64,000 nucleotides of DNA, from contig NW_006920881.1 in the NCBI RefSeq assembly GCF_000417875.1, forward strand, positions 667,819 to 731,818, written 5' to 3'. The position numbers and the translations under genes are program-made. This DNA is from Pseudozyma flocculosa PF-1 (lineage: Eukaryota > Basidiomycota > Ustilaginomycetes > Ustilaginales > Ustilaginaceae). Position 1 is the first letter of the stretch, and the number at the start of each line of letters is the position of its first letter. The notes under the pieces are model-generated. The model ran no database searches. It worked only from the letters and a program-made list of their open reading frames with translations, and had not been told where the DNA came from. Positions 20,933-33,108 of this stretch are shown piece after piece.

Positions 20933-21712
20933 GCTTGTCGATGGCGAGAGAGGGGTTCTGAGCGTGGGGTGCTTGAGGGCGGTGTAGGAGGGTCGGTGAA
21001 TCCTTTTTTGCTGCTGATTCCTGGAGAGCAGTCGAGGGAAGGCTTGATGTGTGGATCGATGGCGGATAGCGCCCCGCAAGCCTGCCTTTTATCCTCGCGC
21101 ACTTGTGCGTGCAAAGCCGTCTGCCGTCTCGGCATAGCCTGGCCGGGCAGCATCCCTAGAGCGATGTGAGGGAACGACGCCTGGTTCGTTGTCGAGCTAT
21201 GTACATACATACGTCGGACTACCCACATGTTGTCCTGGGGCAAGCAAGGACCTTGCAACGTGGTGGGGGAAAGCTACGGCCCCTAGTGCCTTCCGCCCCA
21301 CCCGGGGCGTGAACGACCCCACTTCCGCGCCGACAGTAGTAGAACGTGCAACCGTAAATGCATTCGTAGGTCGTTGTCCTCGGTAGAGCAGAGCACCGTG
21401 ACAAAGAGTATGTACTGCACAAGCTCGGCACGCCCCACCCTTCGGGACAGAAAAGAAAGGCGGCGCGAAGCGTGTTGCTACATACAGTAGTTACAGCCAA
21501 CGGCGCTCGAGGCTGAGTCTAGGCAACTCGCGGTACGTACAGTAGGATTCGAATCTTTGTTCGTGTTCTAGGCACAGATGCCCAACCCCGCCAACCGGGC
21601 GTCTTGTGCGCCGGGCCCGGCGAAGACGTAAATGGGTTTTTTACGGCAGCATGGCGTGCCGCGACCGGCATGCTGTTGCCCCAGATCAGTTCGGGCGCTC
21701 ATGCGGGGCGGT
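20933..21712. other. Intergenic region, no gene seen
   Basis: Upstream of the gene at 20932 and downstream of the oxidoreductase. It carries TGTACATACATAC at 21200. No supported gene. Confidence 0.5.
21083..21094 (-). promoter_or_regulatory. TATA-like box (GGATAAAAGGCA)
   Basis: About 155 bp ahead of the ATG at 20932, with the shared GGATAAAAGG core. Confidence 0.5.
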
Positions 21713-23441
21713 TTAGCGTGCAAGGCGCTCCTCGCTGGCATGGCGGATCTGCCAGGTAAGCTCGTAGGTGCCCAGCGCGTCCTCGTACGTGCTGAGCGGG
21801 CGGGGCGCCTCGCGCGACTCGCTGGCCGCTACAAACGTGGCCATCTGCGTGTAGAACGGGTCGTCGTCCTGTCAGATGGCGCGGAAGCGGGTATCTTCGG
21901 TCAGCTTCCAACCCCCCCAAGCGGTCATCGGCTTCGCCGTCAATTGCTCACTTCGAAGACGACTTTCTCTGCAAGTCGCAAGGTCCGAGTCGGCGGTGGA
22001 GGAAGGCTTTTGTCGTTAGCCAGCAGCTGAGTGGTATCTGGGCGCTCTCCTGTGGCAGTATCCGAAGGGGGGCTCACCTTCTTGCGCGGCGCCCGGCCTG
22101 CGGATCGAGAGCGAGGGTGAGCGCCCATAGGCGTCTCGCAGGCGCATCACCCAGCCATCGGCCAGGACTTCGAGCTCGGTGTCGTAGGTGGTGCCTGCGG
22201 GCGAAGCAGGAGGTCAATGAAACTCGTCAGCTCTCTCGATCAGTCAAGTCCAAACGTGATGCACAGCTCTCCCTCGGCACAATTGGCTCACCATGAAGCG
22301 TGATGCCATGGCAGAGGGTGCCAATCGTCCCGAGCTGATGCTTCCAGAACGCAGTCGTGACTCTGGGGACCCTCTTTGGCTCCTCGATGAGACTCTCGTC
22401 GAACCCGAGCTTGGAAAGCGCCCCAGCGGGCTCGTTGTGCTCGACCGCCGTGGCCCTGACAGTGTCGAGGAGAGCCGGGTTGGAGGAGACGCCGGCAATG
22501 TGTCGGACCAGATCGACAAAGTGCGTAGCCTGCTCCACGACGGGGCCGCAAGAGGCCGACTTGTCCCACCACGAGAGCTTGCGAGCAAACTCTGCGCGTG
22601 CGAGGGCCGAGATGTGCCGGCAGGTAGACTGTCAGGTTGGCAGAGGGCAATCGCGGGCGGGTATCGATCGGGAGTACTCACCGTAGGCCATGAAGTACCT
22701 CGCATTGATACAGGTTGGAATCAGCTTGTGCTCTGACAGTATCTCGCTGCGCGGATGCCAGGACATGCCGAGAGGCCTTGACCAGTCAGCCAGGAGTCGA
22801 TGTGCTGCCATGCCAGTCCACGAGGCTCCACTCACCGGATTGCAGCTACGGCCTTGCTGTATCGGAGCATGTATCCTACTCCCAGCGCCTCGCCGTTAGC
22901 CTGAGACCAGACATGCATCTCCTTTAAGGCCGCATGGCACTCTCCGCCCTTTGGATCGACGGCGGCAACGGGCTTCTCGACAAGGATGGACCCTGCACGC
23001 GGGAAGGCGCGACTGACGAGCACGTCGGTGTCCTTGCCCGGCGTCGTGGTGCCGCGGAAGTGCGGTGGGCACCCTACGACGATGAGGTCGATCGACTGAC
23101 CGGCGAGAGCCGTCGAGGCATCGTCAATGTTGGCAAAGGCACGGCAGGCGGACCAGCTGGAGGACGTGGGGCTCGAGCTGGTTTTCTCGTCGATGCGAGA
23201 GGCGCACCGGGAAGTGTCTGGATCAATGAGAGCCAGGACTCGGAGGCGGTCTCCAAGAATGCGCTCGAGGCGCAGCGTGTGGTTCCAAGGCCCCTCTGGC
23301 GAGCCTGCGAGGATGATGAGCGAATAAGCCCTCTGGTCAGCGCCTGGATCGGTGAGCCGGGCACGACCTGGCCAATAGCGTACCAAAGTTGATCTCGCCG
23401 GCCCCGATGATCATGACGTTGTACAGAGAGCGAGACGCCAT
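21713..23441 (-). CDS. Gfo/Idh/MocA-family oxidoreductase, seven exons
   Basis: 393 residues. Exons: 23384-23441, 22836-23304, 22682-22746, 22292-22591, 22078-22194, 21952-21968 (17 nt) and 21713-21868. All introns have GT donors and AG acceptors, and every phase joins in frame. The N-terminal Rossmann fold starts MIIGAGEINFGS; EKP in ILVEKPVAA is the family's conserved Lys-Pro motif. Later segments are NARYFMAY/EFARKLSWWDKS, VVEQATHFVDL and FEDDDPFYTQM, all fitting the C-terminal substrate domain. It probably is an NAD(P)-dependent sugar or cyclitol oxidoreductase; the substrate is not evident. It is the most intron-rich gene of the window. Confidence 0.88.
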
Positions 23442-23913
23442 CGTTGGCAGAAGGGGTGCACAGATGGTGGCGGTTGTGATGGCGGTGGTGGTGGTGAGAA
23501 GACGACCATCAGATTGCTCGTCGTCGGCCAGACTCAAGACTGCCCGAAGATCCAGGATTCCCACGGCACGTCGTCGTCGTGGCCCGGGCGAGCTCGGCAA
23601 GCAAATTCGCCGAAACCATGCAGCTTCGGCCCGCAAAGGCCAAACATCGGGACGGGCAGACGGGACGGGACGGGACGGCGGGTAGTGAGCACATGGTCAA
23701 GAAGCGCTCGACTCGGAGAGCAGATGGTCGGGAGAGTGGATAAATTAGCACGACAGGGGAAATCCGAGAGCCAGCATCTTCAAGGACTGCAAGTAGTCCG
23801 AGAGCACGGGAAACGTTCGACAACGGTTGAAGCAGCCAGCCAGACATGCGAGGGAACGGTAGACGGTAGGAAACGAGCGTGGTTCGATGCAAGAGGAAGG
23901 GGGGACAGGGTCG
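23442..23913. other. Intergenic region, no gene seen
   Basis: Promoter region of the oxidoreductase and 3' flank of the Pro/Lys-rich secreted protein. It contains a GGACGGGACGGGAC run near 23665. No coding frame supported. Confidence 0.5.
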
Positions 23914-24630
23914 TTAGAGCCCGCTGGTAACGCCGAGGGCGCTCTTGTGGCCGCCAGCGCCAGAGCTGGCCTTTTCGCCGTTGAGGAGGCCGGAAGTGAG
24001 GGGCTTGGAGCCCGGAGCGTTGCCGCTGATGGCGCTGCTCTTGGGCGGCGCCTTGGCAGCGTTGGGCTTCGACGGCGCAATGATGCCCGAAGTCAGGCCG
24101 CCGAGGGTGTCGCCGACGGGGTCCTTCTTGGGGGCCGACTTGGAGGGGGCGGGAGCAGGCTTCGGGGCAGGCTTCGGAGCGGGCTTGGGCAGCGAGAGGG
24201 CAGGGCGGGGAGCCGGCTTGGGCTTGGGCTTGCTCTCCTGCTTGACCGGTGCCGGCTCGGGCTTCCTGTCGTCCTCGTCCTCGTCATCGTTCCAGGACTC
24301 GTCGTGCTTCTCCGCATCCTCCTTGGGCGCCTCGGGCTTCTCAACGGGAGCCGGAGCGGGAGGAGGAGGGGGAGGCACGTCGAAGTCGTCCGACGTCGTG
24401 ACGCCGCTGCCGCTCGTCTGGTTCACGACGCCGCCCTGCGCCGAGTTGTCGCTGTACTGTCCGCCCTGGCCGTTGTTGGCGATCGAGGTCGACGATCCGC
24501 CCTGGGCGTTGGCCGAACCGTCCTGCAGCGTGTTCTGGCCGACGTCGCGGCGGATCGGGGCGGCCGAGACCGAGAGCGAGGTCAAGCCGAGCAGGACCAG
24601 GACGAGGGCGGGAGTGAGGGAGAGCTTCAT
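23914..24630 (-). CDS. Secreted Pro/Ala/Lys-rich repetitive protein
   Basis: 238 residues, intronless. Signal peptide MKLSLTPALVLVLLGLTSLS to about residue 23, followed by PIRRD, a dibasic Kex2-type site. Next is a Gly/Gln/Asn-rich part (about 30-70) with QGG repeats, a Pro run, an acidic cluster (about 112-122), and a KPAPKPAPKPAP repeat zone (about 130-165). The end is Ser/Gly/Lys-rich. There are no cysteines, so it differs from the small cysteine-rich proteins. A cell-wall or surface-associated, probably disordered protein is likely. TTATAAGG lies about 145 bp upstream. Confidence 0.75.
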   Translation of the reverse strand: MKLSLTPALVLVLLGLTSLSVSAAPIRRDVGQNTLQDGSANAQGGSSTSIANNGQGGQYSDNSAQGGVVNQTSGSGVTTSDDFDVPPPPPPAPAPVEKPEAPKEDAEKHDESWNDDEDEDDRKPEPAPVKQESKPKPKPAPRPALSLPKPAPKPAPKPAPAPSKSAPKKDPVGDTLGGLTSGIIAPSKPNAAKAPPKSSAISGNAPGSKPLTSGLLNGEKASSGAGGHKSALGVTSGL

Positions 24631-26312
24631 CTTGGCAAAAGGAGTGGAAGGAGTGGAAGGGGAGGGGGGAAGGGGAAAGGGCCGAGACGGAGGAAACGGG
24701 ATTGAGAGTGGAGAGGTTGGAGGGGCAATGGTGTAGGGAGCGGGGGAGGGCGGGTCGCGACCGGGGCCAGTCGACCTTATAACGGTATAATGGCAGGCTG
24801 TGCTGCTCGACTCATTCGCTCGGAGCGGTGTCTATGGTCGTCGCTGAGGTACGATACTGTCACTGTAGCAGCAGACGCCGCGTGATACCACGGCCACGTC
24901 TCGACGAACCTTGATTGCGCTGTTGACAGCTGCGTCTGCGCAGGCAAGTCGGGCAGGTGAGCTTAGCTTCCATGTCGTGAAGGCGGGGACGTGCTCGGTG
25001 GGGTAGGCGCTCGTAAGTCCATGGAAGCCCTTGCCTTTGCCTCCGGACAGCAAGGATGGGCGGCAGCGTCATGCAAGGCGAGCCTTGTACATCACGTCAA
25101 AGGCGGCCAGCATGAAAGACGCCATGTTGATCCAGGGAAAGTAAGGTGTCAAAGCATTGCGGCAGGAAAAGAGCGTGGTTAGCGTGGGTCAGAGGGAGGG
25201 AGGGAGAAGCCAGGTAGGGAATTGCTTGACACCTCGTCGAGGTGGCTTGACGTGGCGCATCCTGCATGGCTGCGGAGACCGGTGGAACTGCCGTGCGAGG
25301 ATGCCATCTGGTCTTCCTCGCTGTGGTGTTGCCGGCAATGGCAGTGGCAGTTAGCAGGGCAGGTGCAGCGCAGCGCAGCGCAGTGCGGAGGGGCCGGGCA
25401 GCCGACGTAGGTCCGGAGAGGTGCAAACGCTCCGGCATCCTAGATGGGCTCGTCTATCGGGGGGCAAGAGACGACGGCGGCGTCGAGGCTGGTTCCTCGT
25501 CAAGCCCGCACGCCGCCAGCTGTCACGCCATGGACGCTTCCCCAGCGTTTTAGCTCTGGCTTCGATCCGGTGGAATGGAACATGCGAGCTTCTCGCAAGC
25601 TACAATAGGGACCCGAGAAAGTCTAGTTGCTGGACGGTGCGGCTTGGCTTTGGCGCCTGGAAAGGGTGACGGACGAGGACGTCGGAGTCGCGCTTTGTCG
25701 TTCTTCAGAGACATGTCAGAGCTGCGGCTGTCCGAGGAGGTCCGCCCGCGACGTGTGACGTGCAAGGCGGCAGTAAGGTGTACCCGAGGTCGGTGCCGCC
25801 GGTTGGTCAGACTGTCGGGAGAGGAGCTGGAGCAGAGCAGACTTGGCGTCCTACCGTGGTGCGACTGCAGTGGTGTGCGTCAAGTGGTACAGGCAGGCGT
25901 TGGGTTGAGGCTCGACAGGAGGCTGCAGCGGCGCGTCTCCTAGCCTGCCATCATGTCGGCAGAAGCTTCGTGGAATGTGATATTGCCCGCTCAACGCGTC
26001 GCTCCATCACGCGCTTCTTCACTGCCTGCTCTGGCCGATGGGGCGTCGTAGCGGCTCGCACGAACGCCGTCCGGGTCAGGGTGGCAGCTGTGCTGACTGT
26101 TGACGTGGGCAGAAGCACGCGTAGAACGGCACCAGTACCGGCGCGATCGACCCAAGTGGCTTGGGAAGCAGTGGCGAGAATGCTAAACTAGGTCCTAAGA
26201 AGTTCTCGAAACTGAGGTCCATCGAAGTGTGGCGGGCGCCTCCGCTGTCGGCGCCGCTAGACACTACAATGACGAGACAGCGACGGGAGGTCGTCCGCAT
26301 GATCGTCGTCGC
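24631..26312. other. Intergenic region, no supported gene
   Basis: About 1.7 kb. The left end is the promoter of the gene at 24630. Short frames on both strands have no signal peptide, domain or repeat that would support them. A CGCAG run occurs near 25367-25382. Confidence 0.5.
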
Positions 26313-29300
26313 CTAGCCCTGGGCGCCGACGCAGAAGATCCGGTAGTCCTCGGCACCCCTCCAGTCGTACGCGACGATGCCACCATCGCCGGCCAACTCC
26401 CTCAGCACCTGGCCCGGGCTCGTGGTGCCTTCGCTGTTTTGGCCGGACAGCCGGAAGACGGCAGCCTCGGACCCTGCCGCGCTGGCGTCGAGGTCGATGG
26501 GGCTGACGGTCAGCAGGTTGCCGCAGAGGTATTCGAGCTCGACGTCGGACCAGGCGCGCGCATCCGCATCCTCCTCGGCCGTCGCCGCATCCCATGCCGT
26601 CTCGTAGCCCGCGACGCTCGAATCTGCCGCCGTCGAATGCGCCGTCGAGGTCGAGACGGTCGACACAGGCCGCGACATCGATCTCGACGCTGGCGCTTGC
26701 CAACATCCCCCGGCCGCCGAGTCGGAGCCGAAGATACTGTTCCTCGACCGGGTGTGGCCTGCGCGAGGCATGGAGGGCGGGTGGCCTTGCTCGGCCTGCG
26801 CGGACATCGCCGGCCCCGCTGGCCTCTGATAGTCTGACAGGGGCACCAAAGGCACCAGCTCAAGCTCGGCGTTTCGGTGCAGGTCAAAGTTGACCACCGC
26901 CTCCGTCTTGAAGCTGACCCGCTTCATCTCGATCCGGCTCGGCAGGAACGCCACGGCGGTGATGCCGACGTGGATGCCGAGCACGTTGCCCTTGTTGAGG
27001 CTGGAAGAAGAGTTGCGCGAGATGAGCTGGGGCCGGGAAGACGACAGTCCCCCGCCAACGTTGCCGGCAGTCCTTGCGCCGCTCCTCAGATGGTCGACCG
27101 AGACCGGTCCACTCGATCGGGCCCGCTCGACGCCCAGCACCCGCGCCCAGCCCGAGACCGAATTGGGCGTGTCCGACCACTGCAGGGCCGCCAAGGGAAG
27201 CGGCCGTGCCAGATCGACCGGCAAGGGCAGCGGCAGCACCTGCGTGATGCTGCCTCGCGAGACCAGGGCCATCCGCACCGAGACGAGATTCGTTCCCGCG
27301 GTGAGGTCGGGCGTGCTGCTGCTTCGCCTGAGCGGCTGACGGCTGCTGCGGCCGCCGCGTGCGCCCTGGGCATCCCCACCGCTTGCGCCGGGTCTGTTCG
27401 GCGCCGTGTCGTGCAGCGAGTAGCCCCGTGCTGGTGGAACGCTGGACGGACCGTAATCGTCATCGCTTCCGCTGCTGCTGCTTTCGGCCTGAACGGCCTC
27501 GTATGCCCGCCGGCTCGCGTCATCAAGGTACTGTCTCGAGGCGCGGCGATCAAACGACAACGACTGCGGCGGCGGCGGACGAGGCAGCTCCTTTTCGCGC
27601 TGCGCCGCCGTCGCTTCGCGCGCGCCCGGAACCTGGGGCAGCGGCCTGGCAAGCGGCTGCGCATACGATGCAGGGCGAGGAGGCGCGCCACTGCGCACAA
27701 ACGACTCGGCTCCCGGTGGCACCGAGCTGCGACTGCGGGAGTGCGTCGGCTCGGCATCAACAATGTGCTGCCGAACCCGGATCTGCGCTTGAAGTGCAGT
27801 GAAGCCGACCCAATTGTGCTTGCTGCTCGACTTGAGGTCCTGCGTGCCGTTCTCCCTCTGACGCTCGTGGCCCGCGTTCGACCTCGTGGCGCCCGCCGAC
27901 GAAGTGTTGGAAGCTGTCGGTCCGAGGCCGAGCGAGATGATGCTGCGGGGTCTGGGTGCCTTCTCCTTGCTGCTAGGCGACGCCGTCGGGCCAGCGACCT
28001 GAGGCAGCAGCGCCAGATGCGATTGCCCGAGGGATCCGTTGCCTGGAGCGGCTGCGACGACATCCGCCAAGGGCATCAGCTCAAACTCGCGCACGTTGGA
28101 ATCGCTGAGCCGGATAACGACAGATCTGCGACCGAAGCTGACCATGACACAGAGGTCAGCGCGGTGCCACGAGCTCGGGGCGGCGCTGGCTAGGGAGTGG
28201 TAAGGCTTGAGGATGCTCGAGTAGCCGCTGAGCGGCCGCTTTGCGTTGTGACCCCCGTGGCCTGCCCCCTTTGGAGAGGCCGAGAGCGGTGCGTCGGCTG
28301 ACGAGACCTTGAGCTTCATGCTCGCACTGACTGCTCCACCGCCGGACGACGTCGGCGATCCCGATGCCAGCGCACTGTCGGCCACCAGCGCAGGGGCGAA
28401 CGCGACGGCCTTGATCGCAAAGGGAGCGTACAGCTCCTTCATCCAGGCCCAAGAACGTCCTCCACCCCGCTTCGCCGGCACTGCCTCGTACACCATCACG
28501 CTCTTTGACGTCGCCAGCGCCAGGTACCAGGTGCCGCTGCCCTTGGTATCCGGACCTGCCTCGTGGACGGTGAAGAACAACACGCCACGACCAGTGGCTG
28601 ACGCCGAGTGGTCGCGGTCCTTGCCCTTGCCTGAGGCATGCTTTGCGGCCGCTGGACCGTACGCGTCGGCCCCAAAGAGCGATGTGTAGGAGCCCTGAGC
28701 GGACTGGCCGGGCGCAGAGGCGCTCGACGTCGGGGCGCTGATTGGCACCGAGCTGAGCGCGAGCGCGAGCGCCGTGGCGAGGTCGGGATCCTTGGCGAGC
28801 AGGCTCGCACCGTCCCTGTCGTCCTTTGTGCTCGACGCGGCGAAACTTTCCACGCTAAAGCTGTCGCTCTGGAACGACGCCCGGCTTGTCTCGCGTCCGA
28901 GATCCAACGACGGCCGGAAGCTGGATCGATCCGATGGGTCGTCGAGGGCCCTCGCAGTCAGCCTGGGAGAGCTTCGTCGGCTGTCGGCCGTTCCGAGGTC
29001 AGAGGGCAGAGGGTCGATGGTACCGACGCCATCGCTGGTCCCTCTTCGGCTGTGGCCCGGACTCTTTGCGTGCCTGTCGCCCTTGGACTTTTCCTTGGCG
29101 AAGGTCCTTTTGAGGATCGCTGCGAGTGTGTTCTTCTTCTCCTTGGACGCGGTGCGCTCGCCGACGAGGTCCATAGGCAGCTTGGGCGCCTCGTGGTCGA
29201 GGGCGTACAGCAGCACCTTTCTGAGCGCCTCGAGATTCCACATCCGAACCGATCCGGTTCCGCCTGGTGGAACCGCTCGACCTGGTCCGCCGCCCGCAGC

Positions 29301-31196
29301 GCACCCGAAGTTGGCCGCCGCGATGCCTTCGGTGCCGTCGGGAAAGCTCGCGCCGTGCCCGTGGCTGGAATTCGAAGAGCTGCCGGGGCCGCCGGAAGCC
29401 GACGTCGTCACGCTCTCAAAGACCGTGCCTGCGTGGGCGCTCAGCTGCACCAGAGGCTTCGGCAGGTATGACGACGTGACCGCCGTCGTCGGTGCCGTGA
29501 GGGCCAGCAAGATGCCAGAGGCGCCCCTCCCCGACCGGGCCGCTGAAGCGAACGGCCCGGGCGAAGAGACCGGCTCGTTGGACGAGAGCACGCACATTTG
29601 ATAGATGCCAAGGCCTGACCAGACCTGTCAATCCAAGAGGGTGGCGGTGTGAGATGAAAGGATGTCAGCCAGCGTGCCATCATCCTCCGTCGCAACGCCG
29701 CGCCACGTCTGCGACTCACGTGGATGCACTTGGCCTCCTCGATTCGTGCGTGCGCCGCCTCCTGCGATGAGGATCCCGTCGAGCTCTGGGCACCTCGCGG
29801 CGCTTGCTGGTGCTTGTCGCGGGGCGGGCGAACTGGCTTTTGGAAGAGGAATAGGCCGTCTGCTGTGCCGACCAGGACCACTTGCCTCGGTCGAGCTCGA
29901 AAGCGTCGGACCCCGGGAAGAGGAGGCGCAGGTGGCAGCTCGAGGAGGACCGAGCAGAGCGGCTGCGAGTGAAGGTGTGGGATGAATCTGGAGCCGTAGT
30001 GGTGGACGTGGAGCGGTGGCAAGGAGCCAGGATCCACAGGCTGCAGGGTTTGGCAGCAATCAAGAAGAGAAGATCGGCCGCATACGGTCAGAACAGCCAT
30101 CGTCGCAACCGACCCGTAGGGGAGCAAGAAAGAAACTCACGCTCCAACCGTCCTCGCCATCTTCGTCGTCACTGCTGCTGCTGCCGACATCGAGGTCATC
30201 CTCAACTGCGTCCGGGTCATTGACGCCCGTGCCCCAACTCTTTTTCCTGATGGGCGGCTGGACCAGGAGGTTGCCGTTGGCATCGACCGACGTCGAGGCT
30301 CCCGCAGCTGCATCCATCCGCGCGTAGTGGCGTTCCAACGCTCTCTTCTCCAGCCAGCCCCGCCATCTCGGGAAGCGACCGCCGCCACCACCTGCCGCCG
30401 CGCCTCCCGGGACGCCTCCTGGCCCTGCGTCAATGGGCGGCGGGGGATGATCCGGCGGAGGCGGTGGAGAGTAGGCATCTTGCAGCTGCAGCTGCCGTTG
30501 GAAGGCCTCGTTGAAGGGAGAGGGCTGGTTCCCGGCGAAATCGATGGCCGGGGGCGTGGGCGGGAAGTCGTGGGTGTGGTAGCCGGGCGGCGGTGGCTGG
30601 AGACGCAGATCGAATTGCGGTGGACCGCCGAGGGCCTGGTAGCCACTGCCCGCGGTTTGAGCGGACGTGCCGGTGTCGCTAGAGGCGTTTGATGTCTGCG
30701 AGCTTGACCAGCCCATCGGCACATGCCCCGGGGGCGGGGGCGGGCCCAGGCCATCCGTCGCCTGACCTCGGTCGTCTGCCATGGGCTGATCGGGGATGGC
30801 GACGTCGTCCGAGGTAAGGCGGAAGAGCGGCGGCAAGAAGCCAGTGGGCCTTCTTGAGACGACCTCGCCGTCAGATTGGTGGCCTGGGACGCCGTTGTGA
30901 TGCAGCTCTGGCGGCGTCGACGGGCCGGATGCGGGCAGGCTGTGCAGGCCTCGCGGAGAGTGCGCGGGCAGTGCATTGTAGCGCGGGGCCAAGGGCGGCG
31001 GTCTGGCCAGGCTCGAGTCGCTGGTCATGGTCAGATGGTCTCTGGCGGCGCAGAGCACCTCGGCCGCTGTCTCGTCGTCAATCTCGAGGAACGAGTGGAC
31101 GTGCTGGCGAGAGGCGTCCCTGACAGTGGAGCTGGACGAGGCCGAGGCATTCTGGACCAGGCCATCGACCCCGGTAGGAGGTCGGGAAGCGCTCAT
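26313..31196 (-). CDS. Large CNH (citron homology) domain protein
   Basis: 1562 residues in three exons: 30141-31196, 29720-30040 and 26313-29624, all introns phase 0 (GTGAGT...CAG). An in-frame TAG just before the ATG at 31196 fixes the start as the first Met. Residues 1-352 are Pro/Ser-rich and probably disordered. The CNH region begins about residue 375; VVLVGTADGLFLF (about 406) is a typical first blade, and VWSGLGIYQMCVLSSN follows directly after exon 3 begins. Later blade-like segments are TWYLALATSKSVMVYE and the end YRIFCVGAQG. Long Ser/Gly-rich insertions split the domain. No RhoGEF or kinase domain is seen, so it may be a scaffold in small-GTPase or vesicle signalling; that is inference. 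Confidence 0.82.
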
Positions 31197-32426
31197 CCGG
31201 AGCTATCGGCGAGGCGGATCAAGGTGCATCCAGGGCGAGCGAGAAGCCTGCGTCCCGTTCGGCGAAGGACTGGCAGAGTGGCAGGCAGTAGTAGTGCAGC
31301 GGGTGTCGGGTGACTCCGACGCCGCCGTGAGGAGGTCGCGGCGCTGTCTCCGGCCCGGAGCTGCCAGCTAGCCCAGCCCTTTCGGACGGGGACCGAGGTA
31401 CAACGGCAGCAGAGGACAGCGATGTTAGGGCTGGCCCTTGCTTTCAGATCTCGAAGCGGCCGAGACAGTCGGGCGGGCAAGAGCCGAGGGGCGATGCTGC
31501 CGTGGCGAAGCCAAGAAGATGTGCAGGGAGATGATGTTTGTGAAAGAGAGAGGAGCGAGACCGCAGCGGACGTGGTGATGGCAATGGCGATGGCAATGGC
31601 GATGGCAATGGCGATGGCAATGGCGATGGCAATGGCGATGGCAATGGCGATGGCGGGTGATGGTGGTTGGGGCTGGCTAGGAACAGGCCAGCGAGGCAAA
31701 GCCAACAAAGCAGGCCGTTCGTTGGGCTGTGCTTCTGCGCCGGCAGCCGTGCGTCACACGGGCCTGCACCAGAAGTGTGTGTGCTGCTGCCACCCTACGC
31801 CTGGCTCTCTCTCCTGTCTCCTCTGGCCTCTTTCTAGTTGGGCCCATGCGGACCTGGCCAGGGCAGGCCACCCACCTTGAATCACCTCCACCTTGTGGCC
31901 AGGCCTGACCGTGCCTGCCTTGCCGCGAAAAAGGAAGCAGCGGCCCTCCTCGTTCCCTCGCTCCCGCGTTGCCCCGCACCCGTTGGCCATCGGTTGCTCC
32001 GCTCAATCGGCCCCGCTTCTTCCTTTCCCTCTCTCTCCCTCTCTGTCTCTCTCTGCCACCATGCGGCGAAAGGTTGCCCTCCCTTCGAGCCCCGCCCTCA
32101 CCGCATTAGGTCAAGCTACAGGGGTTGCGTGGGTGGCCCGCCGCGTCGCTCCCCGCCGCCTGATCGGCTCAGTCGAAACCCCACGGCCTTGGCCGCTGCC
32201 GAGGAACGACGCCGGCTCTTCCACTCTCCGAACGGATCAAAGCCGAGATGGCCAAGAGGTCAGGCCTAGGTCTCTATGCCAACAGTGCGCTGCGATTACA
32301 AGTACAAAAGGTGTTCGGGGAGAAGATGGGGAGCGGATCCGGCCGCCCTGCGGGCCACGACGTCGCCGCAGACGTACGGGGCTGAACGGCATGCCGGGAC
32401 CAGCCTGCCGTCCGTCTTGATCCGGC
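31197..32426. other. Intergenic region upstream of the CNH gene
   Basis: About 1.2 kb from the CNH gene start to the NAA10 stop. It contains a 12-bp minisatellite and a CT-rich stretch near 32025-32060. No supported gene. Confidence 0.5.
31577..31654. repeat. 12-bp minisatellite, unit GATGGCAATGGC
   Basis: Six and a half nearly perfect copies in tandem, about 380 bp upstream of the CNH gene start. It encodes only alternating Met-Ala in one frame, so it is not a gene. Confidence 0.95.
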
Positions 32427-33108
32427 CTAGAAGTTGAGGCGCATCGCCAGCGCATCCTCTCCGTCGGCGTAGTAGCCCTTTTCGACGTCGCTGACTTCAA
32501 ACCCGAGCGTGTCGCGGTACAGGCCGATGGCCGCACGGTTCGTCTGCCGGACGTGGAGCGAGACGTACTTGGCACCGAACACGTCGCGCATCGCCTCCTC
32601 TGCGTCCGGCGGCAGAGCAAGTCATCCCGGCATGAGGGGGCGAGGGGATCATCGTCAGCACGCGCGTGGGTGCAGGAATGTGGCTCTGTCGGGCCGGGCC
32701 GGGGCGCGTCCCAGCGGCGCCCACCACCGCCTACTCACGGCTCTGCTTCATGAGCTTGTTGGCGAGGCCAAGCCTCCGGTAGGAGCGGAGCACGCTGATG
32801 CTGGTGACGTGTCCGTGGGGCACGCCGTCTTGGGGCTCCTCTTCCATCTTTCCCAGGATGTAGCCGACGATGCGGCCCTTTTCGTCCTCGGCGACGTACG
32901 AGAGCTGCGGCCAGGTGAGGGCGTGGTAGAGGTAGTAGCGCATCGTGTAGTTTTCGGGGAGGTTGTGCAGGTTGCAGTTCTGCATCCCGAGCATGTCGTC
33001 GATCTGTAACGTGCCGCGGTGTTGGGAAGCAGAGGTTGCCCGTCAGCCCAGCGGTCGATGGAATGCCAGTCCGCGGCGGCGACTTACGGTAGCCTCCCTG
33101 ATGTTCAT
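32427..33108 (-). CDS. NAA10: N-terminal acetyltransferase catalytic subunit Naa10 (ARD1)
   Basis: Catalytic subunit of the ribosome-associated NatA complex, which acetylates the N-termini of nascent proteins after Met removal. 152 residues in three exons: 33088-33108 (only seven codons, MNIREAT), 32739-33003 and 32427-32599. Splice sites are GTAAGT/CAG and GTGAGT/CAG, and phases agree. The GNAT fold is complete: [19 protein letters not shown], the acetyl-CoA loop RRLGLA (83-88), and [20 protein letters not shown]. Length is close to yeast-like and human Naa10 cores but without the long C-terminal tail. It is divergent from the Sec14-like gene. Confidence 0.95.

Noticed and set aside
26877..28193. 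438-codon plus-strand frame
   Set aside because: Antisense to the CNH gene, Arg/Ala-rich, no motif.
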